Notes under the pieces: generated by a model | Told to the model about the DNA's origin: nothing | The model's database searches: none | What the model saw: only the letters and a program-made list of their open reading frames with translations | Shown here: positions 55,231 through 63,501 of the stretch, in pieces | Layout of the letters: the number at the start of each line of letters is the position of its first letter | Numbering within the stretch: the stretch's first letter is position 1 | Made by a program: the position numbers and the translations under genes | Assembly (NCBI RefSeq): GCF_900102785.1 | Contig: NZ_FNGC01000005.1 | Location: 215,382 to 279,381 of the forward strand | Direction of reading: 5' to 3' | From: Arthrobacter sp. ok362 | GTDB lineage: Bacteria > Actinomycetota > Actinomycetes > Actinomycetales > Micrococcaceae | DNA: 64,000 nt

Positions 55231-55245
55231 TTGCGTATTACACAA
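55231..55245. promoter_or_regulatory. TTGCGT motif C
   Basis: TTGCGT-ATT-ACACAA, arms matching at 5 of 6 positions. Upstream of the mycothiol dehydrogenase gene. Same pattern and 3-base spacer as the site at 41696. Confidence 0.55.
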
Positions 55246-55482
55246 CACGATGCACATAGCGCGTACCCGAAAATATGGCAGGCGTCACATGACGGTGTCA
55301 ATAGATCGCCCGGGAGCGATGTTGGCGCTTCACTGAGGGCATCTCGCCGAGACGTCGATTCTGCAACCAAATTTCGCTGAACGCAACGACTATCCCTGGG
55401 TGCAGCTTTGGAGGACAGTGCGTGGCCGCGATCCAGTCGTGCAAAATTCGCTAACCGAAAACGAAAAAGCATTGACTGTGTC

Positions 55483-55495
55483 ATGCGTCACGCAT
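55483..55495. promoter_or_regulatory. ATGCGT inverted repeat upstream of the MHS transporter
   Basis: ATGCGT-C-ACGCAT, perfect arms with a 1-base spacer, 57 bases before the transporter start and overlapping a CATAAT -10-like element. Related to but not identical with the TTGCGT sites; it may serve the same or the second IclR protein. Confidence 0.5.
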
Positions 55496-55551
55496 AATCT
55501 GGTGCAACAGCGTTGCACTGACTGCAACCCCAAAAACACTTTGGTGGACAC

Positions 55552-56961
55552 ATGAGTAACGAAACTTCCTCCTCGGCCCCACTTGCGGGTCCGAACAGCC
55601 CGGAGTCGAATAGCGGGCATGGCAGTACTTCCTCCGGACAGGCCACGTTGAGCGGCCGTGTGGCCCCGGGAGGGCAAGATCCCGTGGTCAGCAGGGAGAC
55701 CCGACGGCGGGTGGTCGCCGCAAGTTTCATCGGGAACTTCGTCGAATGGTTCGACTACGCCGTCTACGGCTACCTGGCCGCAACAATCGCCGCGGTCTTC
55801 TTCCCCGAGTCCAATCCCCAGACCGCGCTTCTGCTGACTTTCGCCCTGTTCGCCATCTCGTTCCTGGTGCGGCCGCTTGGCGGCTTCGTCTGGGGCCACA
55901 TTGGCGATCGGGTGGGGCGCCGGACCGCGCTTTCCCTGTCAATCCTGATCATGTCCGGAGCGACCTTCTGCATCGCCCTTATCCCGGGGTATAACGCCAT
56001 CGGCATCTGGGCCCCGATCCTTCTCCTGGTGGTGCGCGTCGTCCAGGGCTTCTCCGCCTCGGGCGAATACGCCGGCGCGTCCGCCTTCCTGGTGGAGTAC
56101 GCCCCGGCCAACAAACGCGGCCTGTACGCGGCGGTAGTTCCTGCCAGCACGGCCGCGGGCCTGCTGCTCGGTTCCCTGCTCGCGGGCCTGCTGACCATCG
56201 TGCTCAGCGCCGAGGCGATGCAGAGCTGGGGGTGGCGCCTGCCGTTCCTGCTCGCCGCCCCGATGGGCCTGATCGGACGCTACATCCGCACCAAGCTGGA
56301 AGACACACCGGTTTTCCGCGAACTGGCAGAGGAGGACCAGGCCATCAAGGCCCCTGTATCCAGCCTCTTCCGGAACCACTGGCGGTTGCTGCTGAAGGCC
56401 GTCGGAGCCGTGCTGCTCAACGCCGTCGGGTTCTACGTGATCCTGAGCTACATGCCCACGTACCTGTCCGCGGAACTCGGTCTCGGCGCGGCCGAATCCT
56501 TCTTGGCCACCACCATCGCCCTCGTGACGTACATCGGGTTCATCTTCCTGACCGGAATGCTCTCGGACCGCTACGGCCGCAAAAAGGTCCTCATCGCCGC
56601 ATCCCTGAGCTTCATCCTGCTGACCGTGCCGGCCTTCGCCCTGCTGGGCACCGGGAACTTCCTGGTGATCGTCCTGGTCCAGATCCTGCTGGGCGGCATG
56701 CTCACGCTCAATGACGGCACCCTCCCGAGCTTCCTGGCGGAAATGTTCCCCACCCGTGTCCGCTACAGCGGCTTCGCCGTCAGCTTCAATCTCTCCAACG
56801 CGCTGTTCGGCGGCACTGCGCCGTTCATGGCGACGCTCCTGATCGCCGCGACGGCCAATGACCTGGCGCCGGCCTGGTACCTGACCGGCGCCGCGGCCAT
56901 CTCCCTGATCGCCGTAGTGCTGTCCCGTGAAACCAGCAAAGAACCGCTGCGCCACGAGTAG
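55552..56961 (+). CDS. MHS-family metabolite:proton symporter (ProP-like MFS)
   Basis: A 469-residue major-facilitator protein with 12 predicted segments. It shows FIGNFVEWFDYAVYGYLAATIAAVFFP, the MHS hallmark start, the loop-2 motif GHIGDRVGRRTAL, and VVRVVQGFSASGEYAGASAFLVEYAP. A 45-residue Ser/Gly-rich cytoplasmic leader precedes the first segment. MHS members import betaine, proline, citrate or similar solutes. Next to creatinase, creatine, sarcosine or betaine are plausible substrates. It is followed by creatinase after 61 bases, probably cotranscribed. Confidence 0.9.
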   Translation: MSNETSSSAPLAGPNSPESNSGHGSTSSGQATLSGRVAPGGQDPVVSRETRRRVVAASFIGNFVEWFDYAVYGYLAATIAAVFFPESNPQTALLLTFALFAISFLVRPLGGFVWGHIGDRVGRRTALSLSILIMSGATFCIALIPGYNAIGIWAPILLLVVRVVQGFSASGEYAGASAFLVEYAPANKRGLYAAVVPASTAAGLLLGSLLAGLLTIVLSAEAMQSWGWRLPFLLAAPMGLIGRYIRTKLEDTPVFRELAEEDQAIKAPVSSLFRNHWRLLLKAVGAVLLNAVGFYVILSYMPTYLSAELGLGAAESFLATTIALVTYIGFIFLTGMLSDRYGRKKVLIAASLSFILLTVPAFALLGTGNFLVIVLVQILLGGMLTLNDGTLPSFLAEMFPTRVRYSGFAVSFNLSNALFGGTAPFMATLLIAATANDLAPAWYLTGAAAISLIAVVLSRETSKEPLRHE

Positions 56962-57022
56962 ACCCGGCCGACGCCCCAATTTTCCCCTCCAAAAAACAGC
57001 ACTGCAGAAAGGCACCACCACC

Positions 57023-58279
57023 ATGACCATCGCAACCTCCAACAACGCTTCGTCCATCGCCGAACTGGAGCGACTGAAAGTCCTGCACAACGGGCAGAAG
57101 GAAAAGCTGACTTTTTCCAACGCCGAATTTGAGCGCCGGCTGGGCGGACTGCGCCGCATCATGGCAGAGAAGGACCTGGACGCCGTCGTCCTGACCAGCT
57201 ACCACTCCATCAAGTACTACTCCGACTTCCTCTTCACCTACTTCGGCCGGTCCTACGCCATGGTGGTCACCAAGGACGACACAGTGACCGTCACGGCGAA
57301 CATCGACGCCGGCATGCCGTGGCGGCGCAGCTACGGCGACAACGTGGTGTACACGGACTGGCGCCGGGACAACTACATCTTCGCCATCCAGGAGGTGCTG
57401 CGCACCCGCGGCATTAACCCCCGCCGGCTCGGCGTCGAAGACGATTCGCTCCCGCTGGACAACCGGAACAAGATCCAGGCGGCGTTTGCTGGGGCCGCCC
57501 TGGTGGACGTGGCCCAGGCCGCGATGCGCCAGCGGATGATCAAATCGGCAGAGGAGATCGAGGTGATCAAGCACGGAGCCCGCATCGGGGACCTGGGCGG
57601 CGAAGCCATCCGCAACGCGATCACCGCCGGCATCACCGAATATGAGGTCGCCCTGATCGGCACCGAAGCCATGGTCCACGAAATCGCCCGGACCTTCCCG
57701 GACTCGGAAATCCGTGACACCTGGGTGTGGTTCCAGTCCGGCATCAACACCGACGGCGCGCACAACTGGGCCACCACGCGGAAGATCCAGGAGCACGACA
57801 TCCTGTCCCTGAACTGCTTCCCCATGACCTCCGGCTACTACACCGCACTGGAGCGCACCCTGTTCTACGGCGAACCCGACGCCCGCTCCCTTGAGCTGTG
57901 GAACATCAACGTGGAAGTCCACAAGCGCGGCCTCGAGCTCATCAAGCCCGGAGCTGTCTGCAAGGACATCGCCGCCGAGCTGAACGAGATCTACGTGGGC
58001 CACGGACTGCTTGCCAACCGGACGTTCGGCTACGGACACTCGTTCGGCGTCTTGAGCCACTACTACGGCCGCGAAGCCGGACTGGAGCTCCGCGAGGACA
58101 TCGACACCGTGCTGGAACCGGGCATGGTGGTCTCCATGGAACCCATGATCACTGTCATGGACGGCCAGCCCGGCGCCGGCGGCTACCGTGAGCACGACAT
58201 CCTGGTGGTCGGTGAGGACGGAGCCGAGAACATCACGAAGTTCCCCTTCGGCCCGGAATACAACATCGTGGGCGCCTGA
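57023..58279 (+). CDS. Creatinase (creatine amidinohydrolase)
   Basis: A 418-residue pita-bread-fold (M24) enzyme of creatinase type. It shows TSYHSIKYYSDFLFTYFGRSYAMVVT, NIDAGMPWRRSYGDNVVYTDWRRDNY, DTWVWFQSGINTDGAHN, and FGYGHSFGVLSHYYGREAGLELREDIDTVLEPGMVVSMEPMI with the catalytic His. These segments match creatinases rather than aminopeptidase P or prolidase. It hydrolyses creatine to sarcosine and urea, feeding the sarcosine operon. AAAGG lies 12 bases before the ATG. A terminator follows. Confidence 0.88.
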   Translation: MTIATSNNASSIAELERLKVLHNGQKEKLTFSNAEFERRLGGLRRIMAEKDLDAVVLTSYHSIKYYSDFLFTYFGRSYAMVVTKDDTVTVTANIDAGMPWRRSYGDNVVYTDWRRDNYIFAIQEVLRTRGINPRRLGVEDDSLPLDNRNKIQAAFAGAALVDVAQAAMRQRMIKSAEEIEVIKHGARIGDLGGEAIRNAITAGITEYEVALIGTEAMVHEIARTFPDSEIRDTWVWFQSGINTDGAHNWATTRKIQEHDILSLNCFPMTSGYYTALERTLFYGEPDARSLELWNINVEVHKRGLELIKPGAVCKDIAAELNEIYVGHGLLANRTFGYGHSFGVLSHYYGREAGLELREDIDTVLEPGMVVSMEPMITVMDGQPGAGGYREHDILVVGEDGAENITKFPFGPEYNIVGA

Positions 58280-58312
58280 CCGGACCACGCCCCTGAAAGG
58301 GACGGACAGCAG

Positions 58313-58343
58313 AAGCGGCGCCACGTCCACCGTGGCGCCGCTT
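58313..58343. terminator. Rho-independent terminator after creatinase
   Basis: AAGCGGCGCCAC and GTGGCGCCGCTT pair perfectly over 12 bp around a 7-base loop, followed by TT. It ends 18 bases before the next start. Confidence 0.85.
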
Positions 58344-58360
58344 TTCGGTCCTCATACGGA

Positions 58361-59188
58361 ATGATGGTAGACACCATGACCCCAGCAGAATCTCCCGAAA
58401 CCACCGGAAACGGCGACACCAAGGGCACCTCCGTCATCGTCAACGCCATCGCCGTGCTGCGAACATTCACGGCCGACGAACCGTTGCTCGGGGTCACCGA
58501 GATCGCCAACCGGGTGGGCCTGCACAAGAGTACGGTTTCCCGGATCCTGGCCACGTTCGAACAGGAGCACCTGGTGGAACGGGACCCGGAAACCCGCCGC
58601 TTCCGGCTGGGGCTGGGACTGATCGCCGTCGCCGGACCGTTGCTGGCCGAATTGGAAGAACGGCGCGTGGCGTACCCGGTCCTGCGTGAACTCACCGAAC
58701 GGACCGGCGAAACCAGCGCCCTCATGGTGTGGAACAGCGCCGAGTCGATGTGCGTGGAACAGATCGCCAGCCACCACCAGATCAAGCACACCACCCCGCT
58801 GGGAGCCCGGTACACGGACGCCATGAGCGCCTCCGTGCAGGTCTTCCTGTCCGCCGCGCCGGTCGAACGCGTCCGCGCACTCCTGCGCAGCGGAGCCATC
58901 AGCTACCCGGGACTCGATGATGCGGGCCTGGATGGCTACCAGATCAAGCTCAAGGATGTGACGGCTCGCGGTTGGGCCATCAACTACGGCGAATCCTCCA
59001 TCGACGAAGTGGGCGTGGCCGCCCCCGTCTACGACCACCGCGGCGACATCGCAGCGGCCGTCCTGATCTCGGCGCCCCGGTTCCGCGTCTCACGCGAAGC
59101 TCTCCAGAGCCTGGGCGAAGCGTGCGCGGCTGCGGCCGACAAAATCACCAGACGGCTGGGCGGCCGCGCGTCCCGCAGCAACGACTAA
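58361..59188 (+). CDS. IclR-family transcriptional regulator (creatine/sarcosine cluster)
   Basis: A 275-residue IclR protein: HTH IVNAIAVLRTFTADEPLLGVTEIANRVGLHKSTVSRILATFEQEHLVERD, then the ligand domain (YTDAMSASVQVFLSAAP, INYGESSIDEVGVAAPVYDHRGDIAAAVLISAP). It sits directly after creatinase on the same strand and probably controls the MHS transporter and creatinase. Several methionines (58361, 58364, 58376) are possible starts; none has a strong ribosome binding site, and the terminator immediately upstream leaves little room for a promoter. Confidence 0.88.
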   Translation: MMVDTMTPAESPETTGNGDTKGTSVIVNAIAVLRTFTADEPLLGVTEIANRVGLHKSTVSRILATFEQEHLVERDPETRRFRLGLGLIAVAGPLLAELEERRVAYPVLRELTERTGETSALMVWNSAESMCVEQIASHHQIKHTTPLGARYTDAMSASVQVFLSAAPVERVRALLRSGAISYPGLDDAGLDGYQIKLKDVTARGWAINYGESSIDEVGVAAPVYDHRGDIAAAVLISAPRFRVSREALQSLGEACAAAADKITRRLGGRASRSND

Positions 59189-59218
59189 CGCCGGGCCGGC
59201 AAGCGCAGCCCACCCGCC

Positions 59219-60763
59219 TCAGCTCAGCCGGGCCAGCCGCGAGGCCAAATGCAACGCCGCGAGCCGGCCTGTTCGCCGGGGGTCGCCGCCGCACAGCTCG
59301 AAGATCCGCTGCAGCCGCTGATGCATCGACTGCCGTTCCACGTGCAGCTCCCTGGCCGCCTGGGCGGTGTTGCATCCGGAATCCAGCCAGGTGGCCAGGG
59401 TATCGAGCAGCCGCGAATTGCGTTGGGCATCATGGTCCAGGAGTGCGCCAAGCTGCTGGCGCACGAAGTTCTGCCGTTGCTCGGTATCCAGGCTCCCAAC
59501 CGCGAGGCGTTCGACGGCGAATGCCTCGGAATCGATCACAGGACAGTGCGGGCCCTCTGTTGCCGCGGGGGTCTTTCCCAGCGCGTCCGCCAATTCCAGC
59601 GTGAGCCTGGCTTCCGACAGGGACCAGGGAGCTTCCGATATCCCTGCGGCCAGCGGGCCGACGGCCACGAGCGTATCGGCCAGCGCTGGCAGCCCCCGCA
59701 GGCCGGCCAGGAGCGCGTGCCGGCTTTCGCGCGGATTATCGCCCGGGAGGAGGGCCACCGCCAGGAGCTCGGCGTTGTCGACATAGGTGGCGCTCGGCTG
59801 CGCCCCCCGGGTCAGAAGGCGCTCCACGGGCGCCCGGAGCTGTTGGAGCATGTCGGAGCGGATCACGATGGCCATGAGCGCGGCAGCCGGCGGGATCCCG
59901 GCCGCGGACGCCAGCTGCTGGAGCCGCCAGGCCTGGCTGCCCGAATCTATCGCGCGAAGCAGGGCCGCCCCCGCGACTTCCTTGAGCCCCGGAGACATTC
60001 GCTGCAGCAGCGCCAGGGCCAGAATGTCCACTGAGCGGTTCCCGGCTGTGCGGGCCAGGTTCTCGTCCTCGCCCGCCGGAACCCGGAGCAACAGCTGCGC
60101 CGCAAGAATGCCGCGGATCGGAACGTCAATGTGGATCAGGCGTGCCTGCTCCTGCGGCCCAGCGGTGGAGGCGTCGGCGTCGGAAGCCTCCGGCTGCCCC
60201 GGGGTTGCGCTGGCCAGGGTCGCGCCCGATATGGAAGTCAGGGTCACCTCGGCATGGATGATACCGGCCAGCACGGCGAGGATCCGGTCCAGGCCGCCGC
60301 CGTGCGCCAGCTCGACTGCCATTGCGTGACTGGCCTCGTCCGCCCGCCGCAATTGGGACACCGAGTCACTGACCAGCATCGAGTTGATGGCCTGCATGAC
60401 GCCGACGAACGGCACCACCCCGCGAAGTTCGATCAGCGGAAGGTCGGCTTCTTCGGCGGCCGCCACCATTGAGGACGGGAGAGACGGAAGGGCCACCCCG
60501 GTTTCGATGGCTACGGCCGCCACACCCCGCTCGGCCAGTTGGCGAACGTAATTGACCTGCCGCTCCTCAGAGGCATGGGCGAGAGCTTCGCCGCCTGTCA
60601 GCAGAAGCTCGCCGCCGGCAAGCAAGGGTGCGATGTCGATGATTTCGCTGGAGTGGATCCACCGCAGCTGGGTCCGCGCGGCAGCCCGGGCCCCAGCCCG
60701 GATGACGGGATCGGCGGCCGCCAGGGTCGGATGGTTCAGGGCGTCTTCAAGACGAATGGACAT
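59219..60763 (-). CDS. PucR-family transcriptional regulator
   Basis: A 514-residue PucR-type regulator. The N-terminal purine-catabolism sensor domain (about 1-125) contains LRWIHSSEIIDIAPLLAGGELLLTGGEAL; the C-terminal HTH_30 domain has LLDTLATWLDSGCNTAQAARELHVERQSMHQRLQRIFELCGGD. PucR proteins activate purine or nucleobase catabolic genes. It is divergent from an NCS1 permease and a PuuE-like hydrolase and most likely regulates them. GGAG lies 4 bases before the ATG. Confidence 0.9.
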   Translation of the reverse strand: MSIRLEDALNHPTLAAADPVIRAGARAAARTQLRWIHSSEIIDIAPLLAGGELLLTGGEALAHASEERQVNYVRQLAERGVAAVAIETGVALPSLPSSMVAAAEEADLPLIELRGVVPFVGVMQAINSMLVSDSVSQLRRADEASHAMAVELAHGGGLDRILAVLAGIIHAEVTLTSISGATLASATPGQPEASDADASTAGPQEQARLIHIDVPIRGILAAQLLLRVPAGEDENLARTAGNRSVDILALALLQRMSPGLKEVAGAALLRAIDSGSQAWRLQQLASAAGIPPAAALMAIVIRSDMLQQLRAPVERLLTRGAQPSATYVDNAELLAVALLPGDNPRESRHALLAGLRGLPALADTLVAVGPLAAGISEAPWSLSEARLTLELADALGKTPAATEGPHCPVIDSEAFAVERLAVGSLDTEQRQNFVRQQLGALLDHDAQRNSRLLDTLATWLDSGCNTAQAARELHVERQSMHQRLQRIFELCGGDPRRTGRLAALHLASRLARLS

Positions 60764-60870
60764 TACACTCCGTCGCGTCGCTCTACGTTTATTTAGACAC
60801 ATTGTATATGGCCTGATGTGGCCTGCGACACATAATCTTGAGGAATCCCACACACCCTCGGAGGCTCCCA

Positions 60871-62403
60871 ATGCGTCAAAAATCCCCAGCGGCCCCGGCC
60901 GGCACCGCGCCGGAGTCCGGCGAAGACCACGAAGCGTGGCTCCACCCCATCCCCGAGTCGGAGCGGACCCGCAAAGTGTCCGGCCAGTTCTGGATCTGGG
61001 CTGGCGCCAACCTCGCCCCAATCAACTGGGTGCTCGGAGCGCTCGGCATCCAGCTCGGCCTGGGATTCGCGGACACGGTCACCGTTCTTGTCCTTGGAAA
61101 CCTGATCGGGATGCTGCTCTTCGGGTGCTTTGTCCTGCTGGGCCAAAAGACGGGAGCGACCGGCATGGTGCTGGCCCGCGCCGCCTTTGGACGGCGCGGA
61201 AACTACCTGCCGGCGGCCATTCAGGCCCTTCTGGTGATCGGTTGGTGTGCAGTCAACACCTGGATCATCCTGGATCTGGTCATGGCGCTCTTCGGGACCC
61301 TGGGGTGGGTTGACCCGGAGGCCCACAACTATGCGTGGAAGATCGGCATCGCCACGTTCATCATGGCAACCCAGGTAACCATTGCCTGGTTCGGCTACAA
61401 GGCGATCGCCGCGTTCGAGAGATGGACCGTCCCGCCGACCATCATCATCCTGACCGTGATGTCGGCCGTGGCTTGGTTCGGCATGAAGATCAACTGGACC
61501 TACGCTGGCCCCGCAGGCCACATCCTGGAAGGCTCGGAACGCATCGCCGCGATGAGCGCAGTCATGACGGCGATCGGCATCGGCTGGGGCATCACCTGGT
61601 TCACCTACGCCGCAGACTACTCCCGCTTCGTCAGCACCACGGTGCCCAAACGCAAGGTCTACCTCGCATCGGTGCTTGGCCAGTTCATCCCCGTCGTCTG
61701 GCTGGGCATCCTGGGGGCCAGCCTGGCCACCAATACAGGAGAGATAGATCCCGGCAAACTCATTGTCCTGAACTTCGGCGCACTGGCCCTGCCCGTGCTG
61801 CTCATGGTGCTGCACGGCCCGATCGCGACCAACATCTTGAACATCTACACCTTCTCCGTAGCCACACAGGCACTGGACATCTCCATCAGCAGGCGCAAGT
61901 TGAACCTGTTCGTCGGCGTCTTCTCCCTTGCAGTCGTGGTCTTCTTCATCTTCCAGGAGGATTTCGCCTCCGTTCTGGACGCATGGCTGATTGGGCTGGT
62001 CGCCTGGGTGGCTGCCTGGGGCGGGGTCATGCTGGTCCACTACTTCTGGATCGAGAAACGCTGGCCCGGTAATCCAGCCAGGCTCTTCGACGCCGTCGGC
62101 ACCAAGCGGCTGCCAGGCGTGAACCCGGCAGGCATCGCCTCCCTGATCATCGGCATCTTCGCCACCTGGCTGTTCATGTACGGGCTGGTGCCGGCAATGC
62201 AGGGCCCCATCGCCGTCGCCCTGGGCGGATGGGACCTGTCCTGGCTCGCCGGAGGACTGTCCAGCGCCGCCGCCTACGCCGTCCTCGGGCCGCGGTTCCA
62301 CCGAAAGTTCCTTGATGTCCCCGGCGGCACCGAACAGACCTCAGCTTCCTCCACCCCTGGCGCGACCGACCTTCCGGTCCCGTCCACCGCACCTTCCGCT
62401 TAG
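60871..62403 (+). CDS. NCS1-family nucleobase-type permease (CodB-like)
   Basis: A 510-residue, 12-segment membrane transporter. Family segments are FWIWAGANLAPINWVLGALG, RAAFGRRGNYLPAAIQALLVIGWCAVNTW and WGITWFTYAADYSRFV. NCS1 proteins import cytosine, purines, allantoin, hydantoins or related ring compounds with H+ or Na+. GGAGG precedes the ATG by 6 bases. The PuuE-like hydrolase gene starts 16 bases after its stop, so the two form a transport-hydrolysis unit. Confidence 0.9.
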   Translation: MRQKSPAAPAGTAPESGEDHEAWLHPIPESERTRKVSGQFWIWAGANLAPINWVLGALGIQLGLGFADTVTVLVLGNLIGMLLFGCFVLLGQKTGATGMVLARAAFGRRGNYLPAAIQALLVIGWCAVNTWIILDLVMALFGTLGWVDPEAHNYAWKIGIATFIMATQVTIAWFGYKAIAAFERWTVPPTIIILTVMSAVAWFGMKINWTYAGPAGHILEGSERIAAMSAVMTAIGIGWGITWFTYAADYSRFVSTTVPKRKVYLASVLGQFIPVVWLGILGASLATNTGEIDPGKLIVLNFGALALPVLLMVLHGPIATNILNIYTFSVATQALDISISRRKLNLFVGVFSLAVVVFFIFQEDFASVLDAWLIGLVAWVAAWGGVMLVHYFWIEKRWPGNPARLFDAVGTKRLPGVNPAGIASLIIGIFATWLFMYGLVPAMQGPIAVALGGWDLSWLAGGLSSAAAYAVLGPRFHRKFLDVPGGTEQTSASSTPGATDLPVPSTAPSA

Positions 62404-62419
62404 CCAGGAGATCAACCCC

Positions 62420-63391
62420 GTGAACTTCCCCGCTTTCGCCGACGCCGCCCACCCCATCACCTGGCCTGACGGCCACCGAGCCGCGGCGTCCTTTACCTTC
62501 GACGTCGACGCCGAATCCTGCACCATTGCGCACGACCCGCAGAGCACCCGGCGCATGTCACTGATGACGCACCAGTCCTACGGGCCGAAGGTCGCCGTCC
62601 CGCGGCTCCTGCAAATCCTCGAGCGCCAGGACATCCAGGCGACGTTCTTCGTCCCGGGTTTCACCGCCGAATGTTACCCGGACGTGGTCCGCCGGATCGC
62701 GGAGGGCGGCCACGAGATTGCCCACCACGGATACCTGCACGAACCCATGCAGGGCATCGACGCCGCCACGGAGGCGCGGTACCTGGACCGGGGCCTGGAC
62801 GCGCTGGCCAAGGCCGCCGGCGTCCGGCCGACTGGATACCGTGCACCGTGGTGGGAGCTCAACTGGCATTCCGCAACGCTCCTTGCGGACCGGGGGTTCC
62901 TTTATGACTCAAGCCTGCTCGACGGCGACGCCCCTTACCGCTTCAGCGTTGCCGAGGGGGACCCCCGCGACCTCGTCGAAATCCCCGTCGACTGGGCCCT
63001 GGACGATTGGGAGCAGTACGCCTTCTACCCGGGCGTCACCGGAAGCGGTGTCATCGAAAGCCCGGCCAAGGTCCTGGAAATGTGGACGCTGGAGGCCGAA
63101 GCGCACCACGCCGCCGGGAGCTGCTTCGTCCTGACCAACCACCCCTTCATTTCCGGCCGGCCGTCCAAGGCCGTGGCCCTGGAACAGCTGATGGAGCGGG
63201 TCAAGTCCATGAACGGCATGTGGGTCACCACCATGGAGAAGATCGCGCAACACACGCGCGACTCCGTCGAGGAGATCCACACCCACGCGCGCATCGCCGT
63301 GCCCGGATTCCCGGACACCGGCGCACGGTTCACGCCGGCCACCGTGCGGCAGCCCCAAGGAGCCCCGGCGCGACGCGGGGCCGGTACCTAG
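62420..63391 (+). CDS. Polysaccharide-deacetylase-fold hydrolase, PuuE/allantoinase-like
   Basis: A 323-residue NodB-homology protein. Motif 1 TFDVDAES (two metal-site Asp), motif 2 EIAHHGYLHEP (His ligands), GYRAPWWELNWHS, and late LTNHPFISGRP. This arrangement matches the cofactor-light PuuE allantoinase/HpPgdA group more than chitin deacetylases: no signal peptide is present, so it acts in the cytoplasm. The neighbouring NCS1 permease and PucR regulator point to a cyclic amide or ureide (allantoin, hydantoin, creatinine-like). AGGAG lies 9 bases before the GTG. Confidence 0.82.
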   Translation: MNFPAFADAAHPITWPDGHRAAASFTFDVDAESCTIAHDPQSTRRMSLMTHQSYGPKVAVPRLLQILERQDIQATFFVPGFTAECYPDVVRRIAEGGHEIAHHGYLHEPMQGIDAATEARYLDRGLDALAKAAGVRPTGYRAPWWELNWHSATLLADRGFLYDSSLLDGDAPYRFSVAEGDPRDLVEIPVDWALDDWEQYAFYPGVTGSGVIESPAKVLEMWTLEAEAHHAAGSCFVLTNHPFISGRPSKAVALEQLMERVKSMNGMWVTTMEKIAQHTRDSVEEIHTHARIAVPGFPDTGARFTPATVRQPQGAPARRGAGT

Positions 63392-63416
63392 GACCCACTT
63401 CGGCCCTGGCAAACAC

Positions 63417-63464
63417 AGGTCCCCGGCACGGCCCCTCATCAGGAGGTGGCCGTGCCGGGGACCT
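63417..63464. terminator. Bidirectional terminator
   Basis: AGGTCCCCGGCACGGCC pairs perfectly over 17 bp with its complement around a 14-base loop. It lies between the PuuE-like gene and the converging M28 peptidase gene. Confidence 0.85.
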
Positions 63465-63501
63465 TCCTGTGGACGCCCGGTCTCATCGGCAAACGAGGCG
63501 A

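Larger units (their letters stand above)
55048..55551. other. Divergent intergenic region between dehydrogenase and MHS transporter
   Basis: 504 bases with no convincing gene. It holds two TTGCGT/ATGCGT inverted repeats, one toward each divergent gene, and a TTGACT -35-like element at 55472-55477. It probably contains both promoters. Confidence 0.5.

Noticed and set aside
60793..62301. Leftward 502-codon open frame opposite the NCS1 permease
   Set aside because: Asp/Gln/Gly-rich shadow protein with no family pattern; the permease on the + strand is clear.
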